Origin: Calamus simplicifolius
Lineage: Eukaryota; Streptophyta; Magnoliopsida; Arecales; Arecaceae
Length of the DNA stretch: 64,000 bases
Direction of reading: 5' to 3'
Assembly: GCA_900491605.1 (NCBI GenBank)
Contig: UESW01004568.1
Span: 273,609 to 337,608 of the forward strand
Positions 1 through 12,500 of the stretch are shown here, piece after piece. A program made the translations under genes and the position numbers. Under the pieces are notes generated by a model. That model did not search any database. It worked only from the letters and a program-made list of their open reading frames with translations, and was not told the DNA's origin. Position 1 is the stretch's first letter. Each line of letters begins with the position of its first letter.

Positions 1-58
1 TCCATGGACTATAAAATATGAACCACTTCCAACTAAATCAAACCCTTTAATACCATCC

Positions 59-2930
59 TTGGAAGAACCACCCCAACTAGAGTTGAAACCTCTTCCATAT
101 GAATTAAAATATTTATTCCTTGGACCCAATGACACCCTTCCAGTAATCATTGCATCTACCCTAACCTCTGAGCAGAAAGATAAATTGGTAGATGTACTTA
201 AAGAACATAAAGAAGCAATTGGATGGACAATAGCTGATCTTAAGGGCATTGACCCTTCCGTTTGCATGCACCACATTTATAGTGAAATTGAAGCCAAACC
301 ACATAGAGATATGCAAAGGAGGCTAAATCTGAACATGAGGGATGTTGTTAAGAAAGAAGTAGTAAAATGGCTTGATGCTGGTATCATTTATCCAATTTCA
401 GATAGTCAATGGGTCAGTCCAATCCAAGTAGTACCTAAAAAGTCAAGTATTACCGTGATTAAAAATGAAAAGGGTGAATCAATTCCTACTTGTACATCAA
501 CTAGTTGGAGAGTGTGTATAGATTATCGAAAGTTGAATGCCGTGACTAGGAAAGACCACTTTCCTTTTCCTTTTATCGATCAAATTCTAGAACGGCTAGT
601 GAGACAATCAAGTCCCAGTATTTCCTACATATCAAGAAAAGACCACCTTCACATGTCCCTTTGGAACATTTGCCTTTAGACGCATGCCATTTGGTCTTTG
701 TAATGCACCAGCCACTTCTTCAACGATGTATGTTGGACATATTTCTGATATGATTGGTCAATTTTTAGAAGTATTTATGGATGATTTTTCAGTTTTGGTG
801 CATCATTTGATAGCTGTCTCGAGAACTTGACTAAGGTACTGAAACGATGTATGGAAATGAATTTAGTCCAAATTGGGAGAAGAGCCATTTTATGGTTCGT
901 AAGGGAATTGTGCTCGGACACATTGTTTCAGAGCGAGGTATTGAGGTTGATAAAGCCAAGGTTGAATTGATCTCAAATCTACCACCCCCAACCTCAGTTA
1001 AACAAGTACGATCTTTCCTTGGTCATGCTAGTTTTTATAGATGCTTCATCAAAGATTTCAGTAAAATTTCTCGACCATTGTGTAATTTGTTGACCAAAGA
1101 TAGTTCTTTTAATTTTGATAAAGATTGTCTAACAGCCTATAACATCCTTCGAACTGCTTTGACCACTGCACCAATTATCAAGCCCCAGATTGGACCATAC
1201 CTTTTGAAATCATGTGTGATGCTTCTGATTATGCTGTAGGAGCAGTTCTAGGACAGAAACTCAATCGAGAACCTCATATAATTTATCATGCTAGCAAAAC
1301 TCTTTCAGATGCACAAATGAACTATACTACCACCGAAAAAGAATTACTAGCAGTTGTGTTTGCCCTAGAAAAGTTTAGATCATATCTGTTAGGATCTAAG
1401 GTTTTAGTTTATTCAGATCATGCAGCGTTGAGGCATCTTATATCAAAAAAGGATACAAAACCTAGACTGATTAGATGGATCCTTCTACTACAAGAATTTG
1501 ATCTAGAAATCTTAGATAAGAAGGGTTCTGAAAATATGGTAGCAGATCATATCTCTAGGATCTAAGTGGAATATAATAAAGAAATAATTAGAGATAGGTT
1601 TCCTGATGAGCAATTGTTCTCAATTTTCCATAGCAGTCTTCCCTGGTTTGCCCATATTGTGAATTATTTGGCAACATGAAAAGTACCTTCCCACTGGACA
1701 AAACAATAAAAAGATAGAATTTTCTCACAAGTCAAATATTACTTTTGGGAAGACCCTGAATTATTTAAGTACTATATAGATCAGGTGATTAGGCGATGTG
1801 TTCCCGAGAGTGAATTCAAAAGTATACTTAACTTCTGTCATTCTCTTGCCTGTGGAGGACATTTTAGTGAAAGAAAACTGCAGCAAAGGTACTGCAAAGT
1901 GGGTTTTATTGGTCAACTCTTTTTAAAAATGCACATGAATTTGGCCGTAATTGTCTCCAATGTCAACAAACAGGAAATATATCTCGAAAAGACATGATGC
2001 CCCTAAACCCTATCTTGGTTGTAGAAATTTTTGATGTATGGGGTATTGATTTTATGAGCCCATTTCCTTCCTCTTTTGGATTCGAATACATTCTAGTGAC
2101 AGTTGATTATGTGTCAAAATAGATTGAAGCCATGGAAACTCGAACCAATGACCATAAAGTTGTAATCAAGTTTGTTCAGCATAATATCCTTAGTCGTTTT
2201 GGATGCCCAAGGGCAATAATTAGTGATGGGGGTACACATTTCACGAATAGACACTTTGAAGGATTAATGAACAAATATGGAATTACTCATAAGGTAGCTA
2301 CACCTTATCATCCCCAAACTAGTGGTCAAGTTGAAATATCAAATAGAGAAATTAAACATATCCTTGAAAAAACGGTGAGACCCGATAGGAAAGATTGGTC
2401 AGAACGTTTGGATGATGCATTATGGGCTTATCGTACTGCATTTAAAACTCCCATAGGAATGTCTCCTTATCGGCTCGTATTTGGAAAAGCCTATCATTTA
2501 CCTGTAAAATTAGAACATCGTGCATTTTGGGCCATCAAGCAATTTAATTATGATATAAAAAATACAGGTGTCAATAGGAAACTTCAATTGAATGAGTTAG
2601 AATAGCTACGAAATGATGCATATGAAAGCTCAAAAATTTATAAAGAACGAACCAAAGCATATCATGACAAATTTATTAGTAGAAAATTTTTTGAACCAAA
2701 TCAAAAAGTATGACTTTACAATTCAAGATTACACCTTTTCCCTAGAAAACTTTGTTCACGATGGAATGGACCTTTTATAGTAACTCAAGTATTTCCCCAT
2801 GGAGCTGTAGAGCTTAAAGACCCTAAGTAGGGAAATACATTCAAAGTAAATGGCCAACGTTTGAAACCGTATATAGAAGAAATTAATGATGAAGAAATTG
2901 TTGATCAATTGATCTTGTGAACCCAACATT
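59..2930 (+). pseudogene. gypsy pol remnant (RT, RNase H, integrase)
   Basis: Pieces of one polyprotein in several frames. RT: 59-679 carries SWRVCIDYRKLNAV and the PKK segment before it; 680-805 continues with MPFGLCNAPAT and the catalytic box as FMDD. RNase H: 1212-1565 with CDASDYAVGAVLGQ, the TTTEKELLAV segment and YSDHAALRHL, ending near ADHISRI. Zinc segment: about 1785-2000 (CHSLACGGHF and later cysteines, frame lost). Integrase: about 2030-2605, with the first Asp in VWGIDFM, the second in IISDGGTHF and the Glu in GQVEISNREI, so the D,D,E set is recognisable. A C-terminal tail runs on to about 2930 through stops at 2603 and near 2710. Reading requires frame changes around 680, 1210 and 2000. 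Non-functional. Confidence 0.85.
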
Positions 2931-4004
2931 ATCATAATAAGTAGCACAGTCTGGCTGAAGACTTTAAACTTAGCGCTCTTGGGAGGCAACCCAGTTTATT
3001 AGTTTTTTTTTTTACTTTCTGTTCTTTTAGTATGACCAGAGAAGAGCAACATAAGCAGATTGAAAGAAGATGACAACAATGAAACGTCCAACCTTCAAAT
3101 ACTCTAATAGGTAGTATCTTTCCTTGAAATTAATTTTTCTTCCATTAGGGACAATGAAATTAAGTTGGGGGGGAGGAAAAAGAATAAGTAAATCCTAGAG
3201 TAAAACTATAATCAGATGTGTGTACCAAATTTTGTCTCGATTTGAAGTTAATCAAGCAGTCTATTAATGAATTAATGGTTAGATTATTTTTGAGATACTG
3301 AGGAATAAATTATTAAGAAAACCTATAAAAGGTAGGGTTTAGCCCAGAAAAATTTTTAAAATAATTTCAGACCCTCCTGACCACTGATCTTAATAGTACA
3401 ATCTACTTAATAAGGGTATGGGTGAAAATGTCATTCAAAAAAAAAATCTCTCTTAAAGTTTATAAATTAGGTTCTTAACATCTTTCACTGAATAACCGAG
3501 CCCCGTCACCTAAGAAATTAAGTGATGTTGTTCGCGTAAAAAGGTGAGAATGTAAAAGAACCTAAGTAGAGTCAGTCCTACCTAAAGCCTTTTTGACTCG
3601 AGTCAGTAAGTCCGAGGGGTGTTTTACACCTAATGCCCTAAAACCAATTGGTTTGGGAGCCATTGGCCTAAAGCTCGCTACAAGGGTTAATTAGAAAGCA
3701 AGGGGTTAGGACATTGCACTGACTACAAATAAATAAATAAGAGAACTAAAGTATAAAAGACATTACATCCAACCCAAATTAAGTTAGAAGACTTAATTAG
3801 AGAAGTGGAAAGTTGGTAAAGGAAGACTTCTATAAATTCTTATGGACTATACTTTATCATTAAATGGGTAAACTTAATAATCCAATGAAGTACCTCCCTT
3901 ATGATCTAATCAGAAATTTTAAGAACTGTAAGATAACTATCAATTCTTGGACTAGCTTGGTACATATTTCTAAAATTCTTATTTTCTCGAGGACGAGTAA
4001 GATT
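2931..4004 (+). other. gypsy post-integrase spacer
   Basis: About 1.07 kb with no credible coding sequence between the integrase tail and the purine tract before the LTR. Near 2969-2992 it has a GCGCTCTTGGGAGGCAACCC string, of a kind I associate with the region behind integrase in many plant Athila/Tat-like elements (from memory). A second purine/G-rich stretch lies at 3163-3183, but no TG-starting LTR follows it, so I take it as an internal tract. Small ORFs here look like chance. Confidence 0.6.
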
Positions 4005-4018
4005 CAAGTTGGGAGGAG
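4005..4018 (+). other. polypurine tract of the gypsy element
   Basis: CAAGTTGGGAGGAG lies immediately before TGATAAACAC, the presumed start of the 3' LTR. A purine-rich primer site for plus-strand synthesis is expected in exactly this place. Confidence 0.65.
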
Positions 4019-5196
4019 TGATAAACACATAAATAATTACCACTAAATCTATTAATTAATAATTCAAAGTACCTATTATTATTTAATATTTTAATATTTT
4101 ATATAATATTTTAGAAAACCTATCAATTTAAAGAGCTTGATTTTAGAAATTTAACGATGCAAACGACACTCGAATCGGACTTAAAACGAGCTCGGAATTA
4201 ATTTTATAAGGATTTAGCACGCATTTTAAAGCAAAGTCCTTTTCGCACGATTCTCTCTTAATCAAATCCAATCTTTTACTCCACCAATTAAGGAATAAAT
4301 TGGATAGGAGATTATCAAATTGGAAGAATTAAATTCATCTGGAAGGAATTTTGATTTTATCCGCAATATCTCCGGGATTTTCTGCCCGCTCGTTGCTTCT
4401 CGCGTCGTCTCTATTTTGGCAACAGTTGCTTCTCCGCATCTAGGCCGCATCCAGGCTTCTACAAATAGCAACAGGGAGGCTTCGTTTGGGGGAGAGAGAA
4501 GTCCATGGAGGCGCTGCATCCGTGAGATCCGTTAAGAGCCGTTCGTGAGCTCTGTTCTGCGTCCGTGGGCATTGGAGTATCCGTGGAGGCTGTTCTGTTC
4601 CTAGGAGCCCATCTGGAGACTCTGCTAGCCGTTCGTGGGTGTTCCGTTTGGAGACTCTGTCCGTATCCATGGAGGTGCTTCTTGGAGGATCGGCCAGAGG
4701 GCGTGGATTCGGAGGCTTTGTTCTGCATCCTGCATCCGTGGAATTGGGAGCTTTCATGAATTCTGTCCGTGTCTGTTGCTCTATTCCCAGGAAGAGCTCG
4801 TGGCTTGGAGGCGTATGCAGAGGAGGAAGAAGGCCCGGTTTGGTTCAGGAATTTATTGCAATCTATTGCCTTCTTAATGTCATAACTTTTTAATTAATAT
4901 AAAATAAAGTTTCTATTCATGTTAAATTGTTATTAAATTTATTTAAGTAAAAATAATTTAGACTGATCTATTCTTAAAAGGGATGGGCCGTGATCTTCGG
5001 GTACGAGCCGTGCTCTTATAAGATAGACCATATCTTATTATTTTGCACTACTAATTATCTACTTAGTTATCTATTTATTAAATTTATAAATTTATTTCAA
5101 GATAATCACTAAAGTCCCTGTAGAATTGATCCCTTACTCTCGCTATTCTAATAGTGAAATTAAGGTGTTTTAATCGTTGCGCTACGACACGCATCA
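4019..5196 (+). repeat. 3' LTR of the gypsy element (1178 bp)
   Basis: Begins TGATAAACACAT directly after the purine tract and ends ACGACACGCATCA, giving TG...CA ends and a 4-bp inverted TGAT/ATCA. AT-rich flanks surround a GC-rich middle (about 4380-4850) with repeated CCGTGGAGGC- and CCATGGAGG-like words. The small ORFs of both strands in 4262-4893 have no family character and I treat them as LTR sequence. The matching 5' LTR is outside the window, so the ends rest on the motifs only and no target duplication can be checked. Confidence 0.7.
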
Positions 5197-5240
5197 CCCT
5201 TCTCAAGGAAGCCATTTAGAAAGATGGTTTAGCCGAGCCT

Positions 5241-5369
5241 ATGGATTCATCCTGGGTGGATGAGTGTAGTGGTCAGGGATCTGAGGGTCTCCTGTTGCTT
5301 AAGGATCACCTTGTTGAGCAGGTAACGGGGGGCACTGATGGTCTCCCTCCCTCTCTAAATTCTAAATGA
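5241..5369 (+). pseudogene. LINE ORF1 C-terminal remnant
   Basis: A 42-codon open stretch read from the ATG at 5241 and ending in TGA at 5367-5369. The frame is closed by a TAG near 5217. The stop overlaps the ATG of ORF2 (5366-5368) as ATGA, in the place where the end of a LINE ORF1 is expected. The protein is too short to show the nucleic-acid-binding domain, so assignment rests on position. Confidence 0.5.
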
Positions 5370-8300
5370 AGATTCTAGCTTGGAACGTACAAGGGGCCCT
5401 AAAACCCTCGTTTCGGTCCTTCTTTGGGAGGCTCCAGCAGTTACATGCCTTTGATATCTGTATCTTGATGGAAACTCGCCTTTCCAGAGATAGTCTGGCT
5501 CGGCTTCGGAGGCAAATCTCTAGACTATGGGACTCTTATGTGTGGAGTCAGTCGGTCTCTCAGGAGGTATTTTGGTGCTTTGGAGACTGGATAAAGTCAG
5601 AGTTGATGCCTTCCACGGGTGTGGCCAGCAGGTGGCTTTGGTTGTTTCGAAAGGGGCCTATGCTCCTTGGCTTCTCTCAGGGATTTATCCAGCACCGACT
5701 TTAGAGCTCGTCGTGTGCTTTGGGATAAGATCCTCTTCCTTCTTGGCCAGGGTTGTCCTTCTCTCCTTGTAGGTGATTTCAATTGTATTGTGGGGGCCGC
5801 TGAGAAGAGAGGGGGTAGACAATTTGTTAGTTCTCCGACATCATTGAGTTCAGGGATTTCATCTTCTCGGCGGGTCTTTTGGATTTGGGATTTGCTGGAT
5901 CCCAGTTTACCTGGTGCAATAATCGCCTGGGATCTGCTAGAGTTTGGGAAAGACTAAACAGGGCCTTGCTTCTGCCAATTGGTTGCAGCTCTTTCCTTCT
6001 ACTACTCTCACTCATTTGTCTAGAATTGGCTCTGATCATCGTCCTATCCTCATCTCTACTGAGGTGACCCTTCAGCGGTCTAGACAATTTAAATTTGAAA
6101 ATTCTGGACTTTTTATCCTCTGCTAGGCACATCATTTCTCAGGTTTGGCGGCTGCCGGTAAGGGGGAGTGCCTCTTACAGACTTTCTAGACGCTACTTCT
6201 GCAAGCCGTAGGCTCTCTAGTTGGCATAGGAGGGAGGTCGGGGATATTATGAGGCAAGTTGAACAGGCGGAGTCTATTATTTTCTTTTGCAAACCAAGGA
6301 GGATCAGGAGGGATTTCTTCTTGACTCGGATATGTCCACCCTCAGATCTACTTTGGCCATCCACCATTCTCTTATGTTGCAGCAGGAGACCTATTGGCGG
6401 CAAAGGTCTCGTATTCAGTGGATTAAAGAAGGGGACCACAATACGAGGTTCTTTCATCAAGCTACTTTACACCGGCGGTCGGCTAATCGTATCAGGCGTT
6501 TAGTTGATGATGAGGGTCACTTGGAGGAAGACCCTCAGGGGATCAGGGATATGCTTTTTAGTTTCTTCCAATCCAGGTGGACTGAGTTGTCTGGGGATGG
6601 GGTCCCGGTTCCTCCTATTTGCCTTCCTGCCAGATCTCTGATGTGGAGAATGACTCTCTAATCAGGCCCTTCGCTACGGAGGATATTCGTCTTGCTTTAT
6701 GGGACCTGGGGCCCGATAATGCCCCTGGCCTGGATGGGTACCCTCCTTTATTCTTTCGTTATTATTGGGGTATTGTTGGTCCGGATGTCATCCAGACTAT
6801 TCAGACTGTGTTTCAGTCTACTCATATGCCTTCGGATTGGAAGCGGACTCTTGTCACCCTGTGCCCAAACGCCCTGATGCTTCCTCTCCCTAGCATTTTC
6901 AGCCAATCAGTCTGTGATCCACATTATAAGATTTGTGCTTAGCTTTTGGTAGGTCGGATGGCTTCGGTGATCCCTCTCATTTCTCAGGAACAGGGGCGCA
7001 GTATCATGGATAATGCCCTATTGGCTCAGGTGTTTATGCATGACCTCTAGAGAGCTCCTAGAAGTCAGTGCCTCATAGCTATTAAGCTCGATATGGAGAG
7101 AGCTTACGACAGACTGATATAGGACTTTCTGTCGTACGCTTCAGGAGTTTGGCTTCCATGAGGTTTTTGCTGCTTGGGTGATGGAGTGTATCCAAGGCCG
7201 TCTTTTCTCTTCTTATTAATGGGGGTCGGACAAGTTCTTTCACTCGGAGGTTGGTTGAGACAGGGATGTCCTCTTTCTCCATTTTTATTATCTCTCTGCT
7301 GATGCTTTATCGGGATCTTTCCGTGGCTATCGGACTTTGGCTCTCCACCCATATTCAACTGGCCCCCTTGGTCCTTCGTTGTCCCACTTACTTTTTGCTG
7401 ATGACTGTCTCCTGTTGGGGAAGGCTTCTATCGGTATGCCACTACCTTTGCAACCATTCTTCACTCCTATTGTGGTGCTTTGGTCAGAGAGTTAATATTA
7501 GAAAATCTTCGATATGCTTTAGCCCGAGGATCCCCTACTCTGAAGAGGTCTATTTCTCGTATGATGGGCATTCCTACTCAGTCCGATCGGTTGTCCTATC
7601 TGGGGATTCCGATTACCGGAAGACGGCCACGTGTTCGGATTTCAGCTTTATTGTAAGGCGGATCCATGATCGATTGGATGGTTGGCAGGTTTCTGGGCTT
7701 TCTATGATGCACGGATCACTCTTATCCGCTTTGTTTATCTTCGATGCCCAGCTATCTTTTGGCTAATACTGCTATTCCTCTGGCCTGTTTGCGGTAGATT
7801 GAGAAATACTTTCGGGATTTCCTCTGGGCATCGATGCAGGAGGGCCGCGGTGTTCATCTTGTTGATTGGGACACTATCTGTTTGCCTATGGCCGAGGGTG
7901 GGCTTGGGATCCAATCACTGTCTGTTAGAAGACAGGCATTGACTGCCAGGCATGCCTCTCGGTTCCTGCTCGATCCACATTGTTTGTGGAGTTCCATCAT
8001 GCGTACCAAGTATGGTAGCTAAATCCTGTCCATTCTTCTCAGTCTAACCAGGGGCATTCTTTTTCTGGAAAGAGTTTGTCATTATGCTCCAACTATTCTG
8101 CATAGTACCTCATGGATGATTGGTGACGAACATCGGTGGACGTCATTCAGGACACGTGGATTGCTGAGTTTCCCTTGTTTCATGGCCGACTTTTGTGTCT
8201 TCTGATATACCTGAGGGTATGCAGGTCAGTGATTTTTTTCCCCAGATCACTTGGATGGTCATCCTCTCGGTTGTCCAGTTCTTTTGGGAATGAGCTCTGC

Positions 8301-9404
8301 CGGCGCATTCTTTCTATCCCTCTCCCTCCGGGTGCTATCACTGATACCAGGGTTTGGAGGAGATCTTGCTTGTCCCATGCTCCCATGGGAGACCTACTAT
8401 ATCTACAGACCGCATCCTCGGTACCGGTGGAGTTGGATTGGGTTTGGCATCTGCTTATTCACACTAGAGTGAGACTTTTTATATAGAAGGTGGCTCGGGA
8501 TATTCTTCCTACCTGTTCTCTTCTATCCGGAGAGGGATGAGTATTATGCCAACGTGCCCTGTGTGTGGTATTGAGGAGGAAACGATAGATCATGCTTTAT
8601 TCTACTGTGCTAGGGCAAGTCAGATCTGGCGGATCTCTGGTACCTGTCCTTGGCTGTCGGATTTCGGATCTCACCGAAGCTCTTTTTTGAGATTGTTGAA
8701 GCAAGGCAGGGGAAGGGGAACCCATCAGTGGGGTCCTTTGTGGGCTTATACAGCTTATCAGATCTGGTTATCTAGGAATCGGATTCTGTTTTCGAATGTG
8801 AGACTTTCCCCTAGTCGGGTCTTCAGGGCGGCTGTTTCCCTTTATACTAAGTATATTTCCATCATGGGTTTTTGATTCTGTGAACCCTGGCCACGGGTCT
8901 CTCCTGCTGCTACGCAGTGAACCGGCGTACGGTTTATATCTCTTGGGTTTGTTAAAATAAACTTTGATGGGAGTGTCCATGGTAGATGTGCCAGATCGGC
9001 TTTTGTTATTCGTGATGCGATGGCATGATGTTGGCGGCAGGAGGGTTTGGTTTGCTTGATGTCACAGTGCCTCTGGCCGAACTGTATGCGGCATGGGCAG
9101 GATTTCCTATGCTGTTCGGATCTGGGTGCCTGCAGTCTTATTATTGAAGGCGATTCATCACTGTTATTCGCTGGATCCGCAGGAGCCCAGTTCCATATGC
9201 CGACCATCCCTTACTGTGCGACATCCGCTCTATGGTTTTGGAAGCTCCTTATATCCAAGATTCGTCATGTCTACTGTGAAGCCAATGCAGTGGCTGACTG
9301 GATTACTGCCAGGGTGGCCTCTCATTCGGATAGCTGGAGTTGGAAACAGGGCAACCCTTGTCCTTCGATCCTTTTCAGCTATTGTACTTTGATATATCGG
9401 GTAT
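5366..9404 (+). pseudogene. LINE ORF2 remnant (endonuclease, RT, RNase H)
   Basis: Starts MKILAWNVQGA, the typical opening of a plant LINE APE-like endonuclease, with METRLS following. The endonuclease end is seen as RIGSDHRPILIST near 6020-6060. RT: LALWDLGPDNAPGLDG (6692-6745), LDMERAYDRL (about 7088-7118) and the catalytic box as LLADDCLLLG (about 7390-7420). Zinc segment: CPVCGIEEETIDHALFYC (about 8550-8610). RNase H: a VKINFDGSVHG-like start near 8950, continuing to about 9400. Each piece is in a different frame from the next, so it is dead. Order and spacing match the second copy at 9583-13053. Confidence 0.85.
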
Positions 9405-9447
9405 GACCCACCCTAGAGTGGTGTAATTACCCGTCTGTTAAAAAAAA

Positions 9448-9582
9448 CATTTAACACAGGGCCCATGTGCAAAATAAATGTAATTGCAACAAAGAGATTT
9501 AAATTTATAATATACTAACTAAATATGCACAAGATTAAATTCAAAAAATATATAAAGATCAATAAATATAAATTAGCCATCA
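9448..9582. other. AT-rich gap between two LINEs
   Basis: About 135 bp between the A-tail of LINE copy 1 and the truncated start of copy 2. Nothing coding is seen. I found no convincing target duplication for either LINE here. Confidence 0.5.
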
Positions 9583-12500
9583 CCTGTCCAGGATTGCATC
9601 AGACCATTGTCCCATGCTGATTTCCACTGATTCTGTTCTTCACCACCGGCGATAGTTTAGATTTGAGCAATTCTGAACATCCTATCCTTCGGCTCGAGCA
9701 TTATATCCCAGGTCTAGCACTTACCTATAAGAGTAATGTTATTTACCGTCTCTCTAGACGGCTGGAGCTGGTTAGGCATCGCCTGTCTAGATGGAATAGA
9801 CTTGAGGTGGGCAATCTTGTAGGCAGATTGAGCAAGTTGAAGATGACATTGCTATTACCCAACAAAGGGAGGATCGGGATGGTTATCTCTTGATCTTGAT
9901 CTCTCCTCTCTTCGCTCCAAGCTTGCTCTTCACCACTCCCTTCTATTGCAGCAGGAGTTATATTGGAAGCAGATATCGAGGGTCCAATGGATTCGGAAGG
10001 TGACCGTAATACCAGGTTTTTCACCAGGCTACTTTGAAGCGTCGGCAGCTAACCGGATTCGGAGATTAGTGGATGAGGAGGGCAATCCCCATGATGATTC
10101 TGTCATTATCCGTGATCAGTTACTTCAATTTTTTCAGTCTAGATGGACTGAGTTATCTGGTGTTGGGGCTCCTGTGTTCCGGGTTCCTCCTTCAAAAAAG
10201 GTCTCCAATCATAGAACGACCTTTTGACCAGACCGATCTCGGTTGAGGAGATTCGTATGGCTTTATGGGATCTCGGGCCTGATAAGGCGCTGGCCCTGAT
10301 GGCTTTCCGCATTATTTTTCGTCATTACTGGGACATTGTTGGCCCAGAGGTTACTCAGGATATTCATAGTGCTTTTCTTTCCAAATCTATTCCTACTGAT
10401 TGGAATCACACTCTTGTTACTCTTGTGCCGAAGCACCCTGATGCTTCTTCCCCCCATCATTTTCGACCGATCAGTATGTGCACTACTCTTTATAAGGTTG
10501 TGCCCGCCTTATTGTCTCCCGGCTACGTGTCGTCATTCCTCAGCTCATCTTTGCTGAACAAGGGGCATTTATCAGAGGTCAAAGTATTTCCAATAATGTT
10601 CTTATTGCACAGGAGTTCATGCATGATCTACAGAGGGCTTCGGTCAGACATTGTCTTATGGCAGTTAAGCTTGATATGGAGCGTGCTTACGACAGGTTGA
10701 GCTGGGTCTTTCTACATCGTACTCTGGTTGAGTTTGGTTTTCATGACCTGTTCATTGAGTGGATTATGGCCTGCATCCAGAAGCCATCATTCTCTCTGAT
10801 TATTAATGGTATGCAGACTAGCTTCTTCCACTCGTCTGTGGGACTGAGACAGGGATGCCCCTTATCCCCATTTCTGTTCGTCCTGGCTGCGGATGACCTT
10901 TCCTGTGCTTTTCATCAGGCCCAGCAGGATTGCCGCATCGCTCTCTTTTGGCTGGACCTTTAGGACCCTCTGTCTCTCACCTTCTTTTTGCGACGACTGC
11001 ATCCTTCTGGGTAAGGCGACTCTTCATAATGCTGTTAGTTATGCTTCTCTTATACAGAGCTACTGTCATGCTTCGGGGCAGAATGTCAATTTAGAAAAGT
11101 CCTCGATTTGCTTAGCCCCAAGACTTCCAGATCTATCGGGAAGCTATTCACCAAGCTCTAGGTATTTTTAACAAGTCTGATGGGCTATCATATTTGGGTA
11201 TCCCTGTCTTGGGGAGGTCCTTGCATTAGTGATTTCGCCATTATTGAGCGATGCATTGGGATCGGATTGATGGCTGGCAGATCACCGGATTATCCATGAT
11301 GGCTAGGATCACTCTCATCCGCTCTGTCCTTACGTCCCTTCCTATGCATCTCCTCTCTAATGTTGTGGTCCCTATCACTTGTCTGCAGAGGATATAGCGT
11401 TGTTTCAGGGACTTTCTGTGGGCTTCCATGCAAGACGGCCACGGTATTCATCTTCAGGCTTGGGATTTGATTTGCATGCCCTTGCACGAAGGTGGTCTTG
11501 GTATTCAGTTCCTGCTTGTGAGGAGAGACGCATTGATGGTGAGACATGCTTCTAGGTTTATCCTTGATCCTCACTGTCTCTGGAGTTCCTTTATGCGAGC
11601 TAGATATGGAGATGGAATCTTGGAATGGACTCTCAGCCTATCCGCCGGCATTCTTTCTTTTGGAGGCAAGTGTGTCGTTATATCCCGACTATTATGAGCA
11701 ACACATCTTGGATGATTGGTGATGGATCCTCGGTCGATGTTGTTAAGGATAACTGGATCACTATATTCCCTTGGCTCGCTGGCCCTCCTTTATTAGCATG
11801 GATATTACGCTACATATGAGAGTGCAGGATCTCATCACTCAGGAGCTCTCGTCTTGGGATACCCCTATGGTGACCAGTTTATTCGGGGAGGAGCTTGCTC
11901 GGCGGATCCTTTCTATTCCTCACCTTGGGACATAGTCTGATATGAGATTATGGAGGAGATATTGTCTCTCCAGGGCCCCTACCAGGGATCTTATTGAGGA
12001 CTATAGACCACAGCCCCAGGATTCGCGGGATGCGAGTTGGATATGGAAGCTCTCTATTCATCCCAGGGTCCAATTATTCATATGGAAGATGTTGTGGAGC
12101 TGTCTTCCTTCTTGTTCTATCTTAGCGAGAAGGGGTCTGCATATTGAGGCGCTTTGCCCACTTTGTGGGCAGGAGGAGGAGACTATAGATCATGCCATTT
12201 TTATCTGTCCTATACTAAGCAGGATATGGATAAGAATGAATTATAATTGTAGAGTGGATGATTCAGGATCTTCGTGCTCTCCTTTCCTTGAGGCTCTTCG
12301 AGGACTACTAGACAACGTAGTGTCCTTTGGGCTATTACTGCCTATCAAATCTGGCTATCGTGAAACTTGCTTATCTTTACTAAGGAGACTATTTCTCTTC
12401 ACAGATTAGAGCGAAGATTAGAGCTATGGTTGCTGAAAGTGCTCCTCTTCTCAATGGTTCTGATTTTTATAACTCTGGCCACTAGGGCTCCCCTGCTGTT

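Larger units (their letters stand above)
1..5196 (+). mobile_element. Ty3/gypsy LTR retrotransposon, 3' portion, decayed
   Basis: The window opens inside the pol region of a Ty3/gypsy element. In order come reverse transcriptase, RNase H, an H2C2-like zinc segment, an integrase core, about 1 kb of non-coding spacer, a purine tract and a 3' LTR. The domain order RT-RNaseH-IN is what defines Ty3/gypsy. The long spacer after integrase and the style of the integrase suggest the Athila/Tat branch, which is an inference. The 5' LTR, gag and protease lie outside the window. Reading frames are broken by stops and shifts, so this copy is not autonomous. The element ends exactly where LINE sequence begins. 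Confidence 0.85.
5197..9447 (+). mobile_element. L1-type LINE copy 1, decayed
   Basis: A non-LTR retrotransposon following the gypsy LTR without any gap. It has the tail of ORF1, then ORF2 with endonuclease, reverse transcriptase, a zf-RVT-like zinc segment and a C-terminal RNase H, and ends in a short A-run (9440-9447). This architecture matches plant L1 elements that carry an RNase H. Its 5' part is missing at 5196/5197: either the copy was 5'-truncated on insertion or the gypsy element inserted into it. Many frameshifts and stops. Confidence 0.85.

Noticed and set aside
3163..3183. G-rich purine stretch taken as the gypsy polypurine tract
   Set aside because: No TG-starting LTR follows; the tract at 4005-4018 is directly followed by TGATAAAC and gives a TG...CA LTR.
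4262..4893. Overlapping ORFs on both strands in the gypsy LTR
   Set aside because: They lie in GC-rich LTR sequence, overlap each other in several frames and show no domain.
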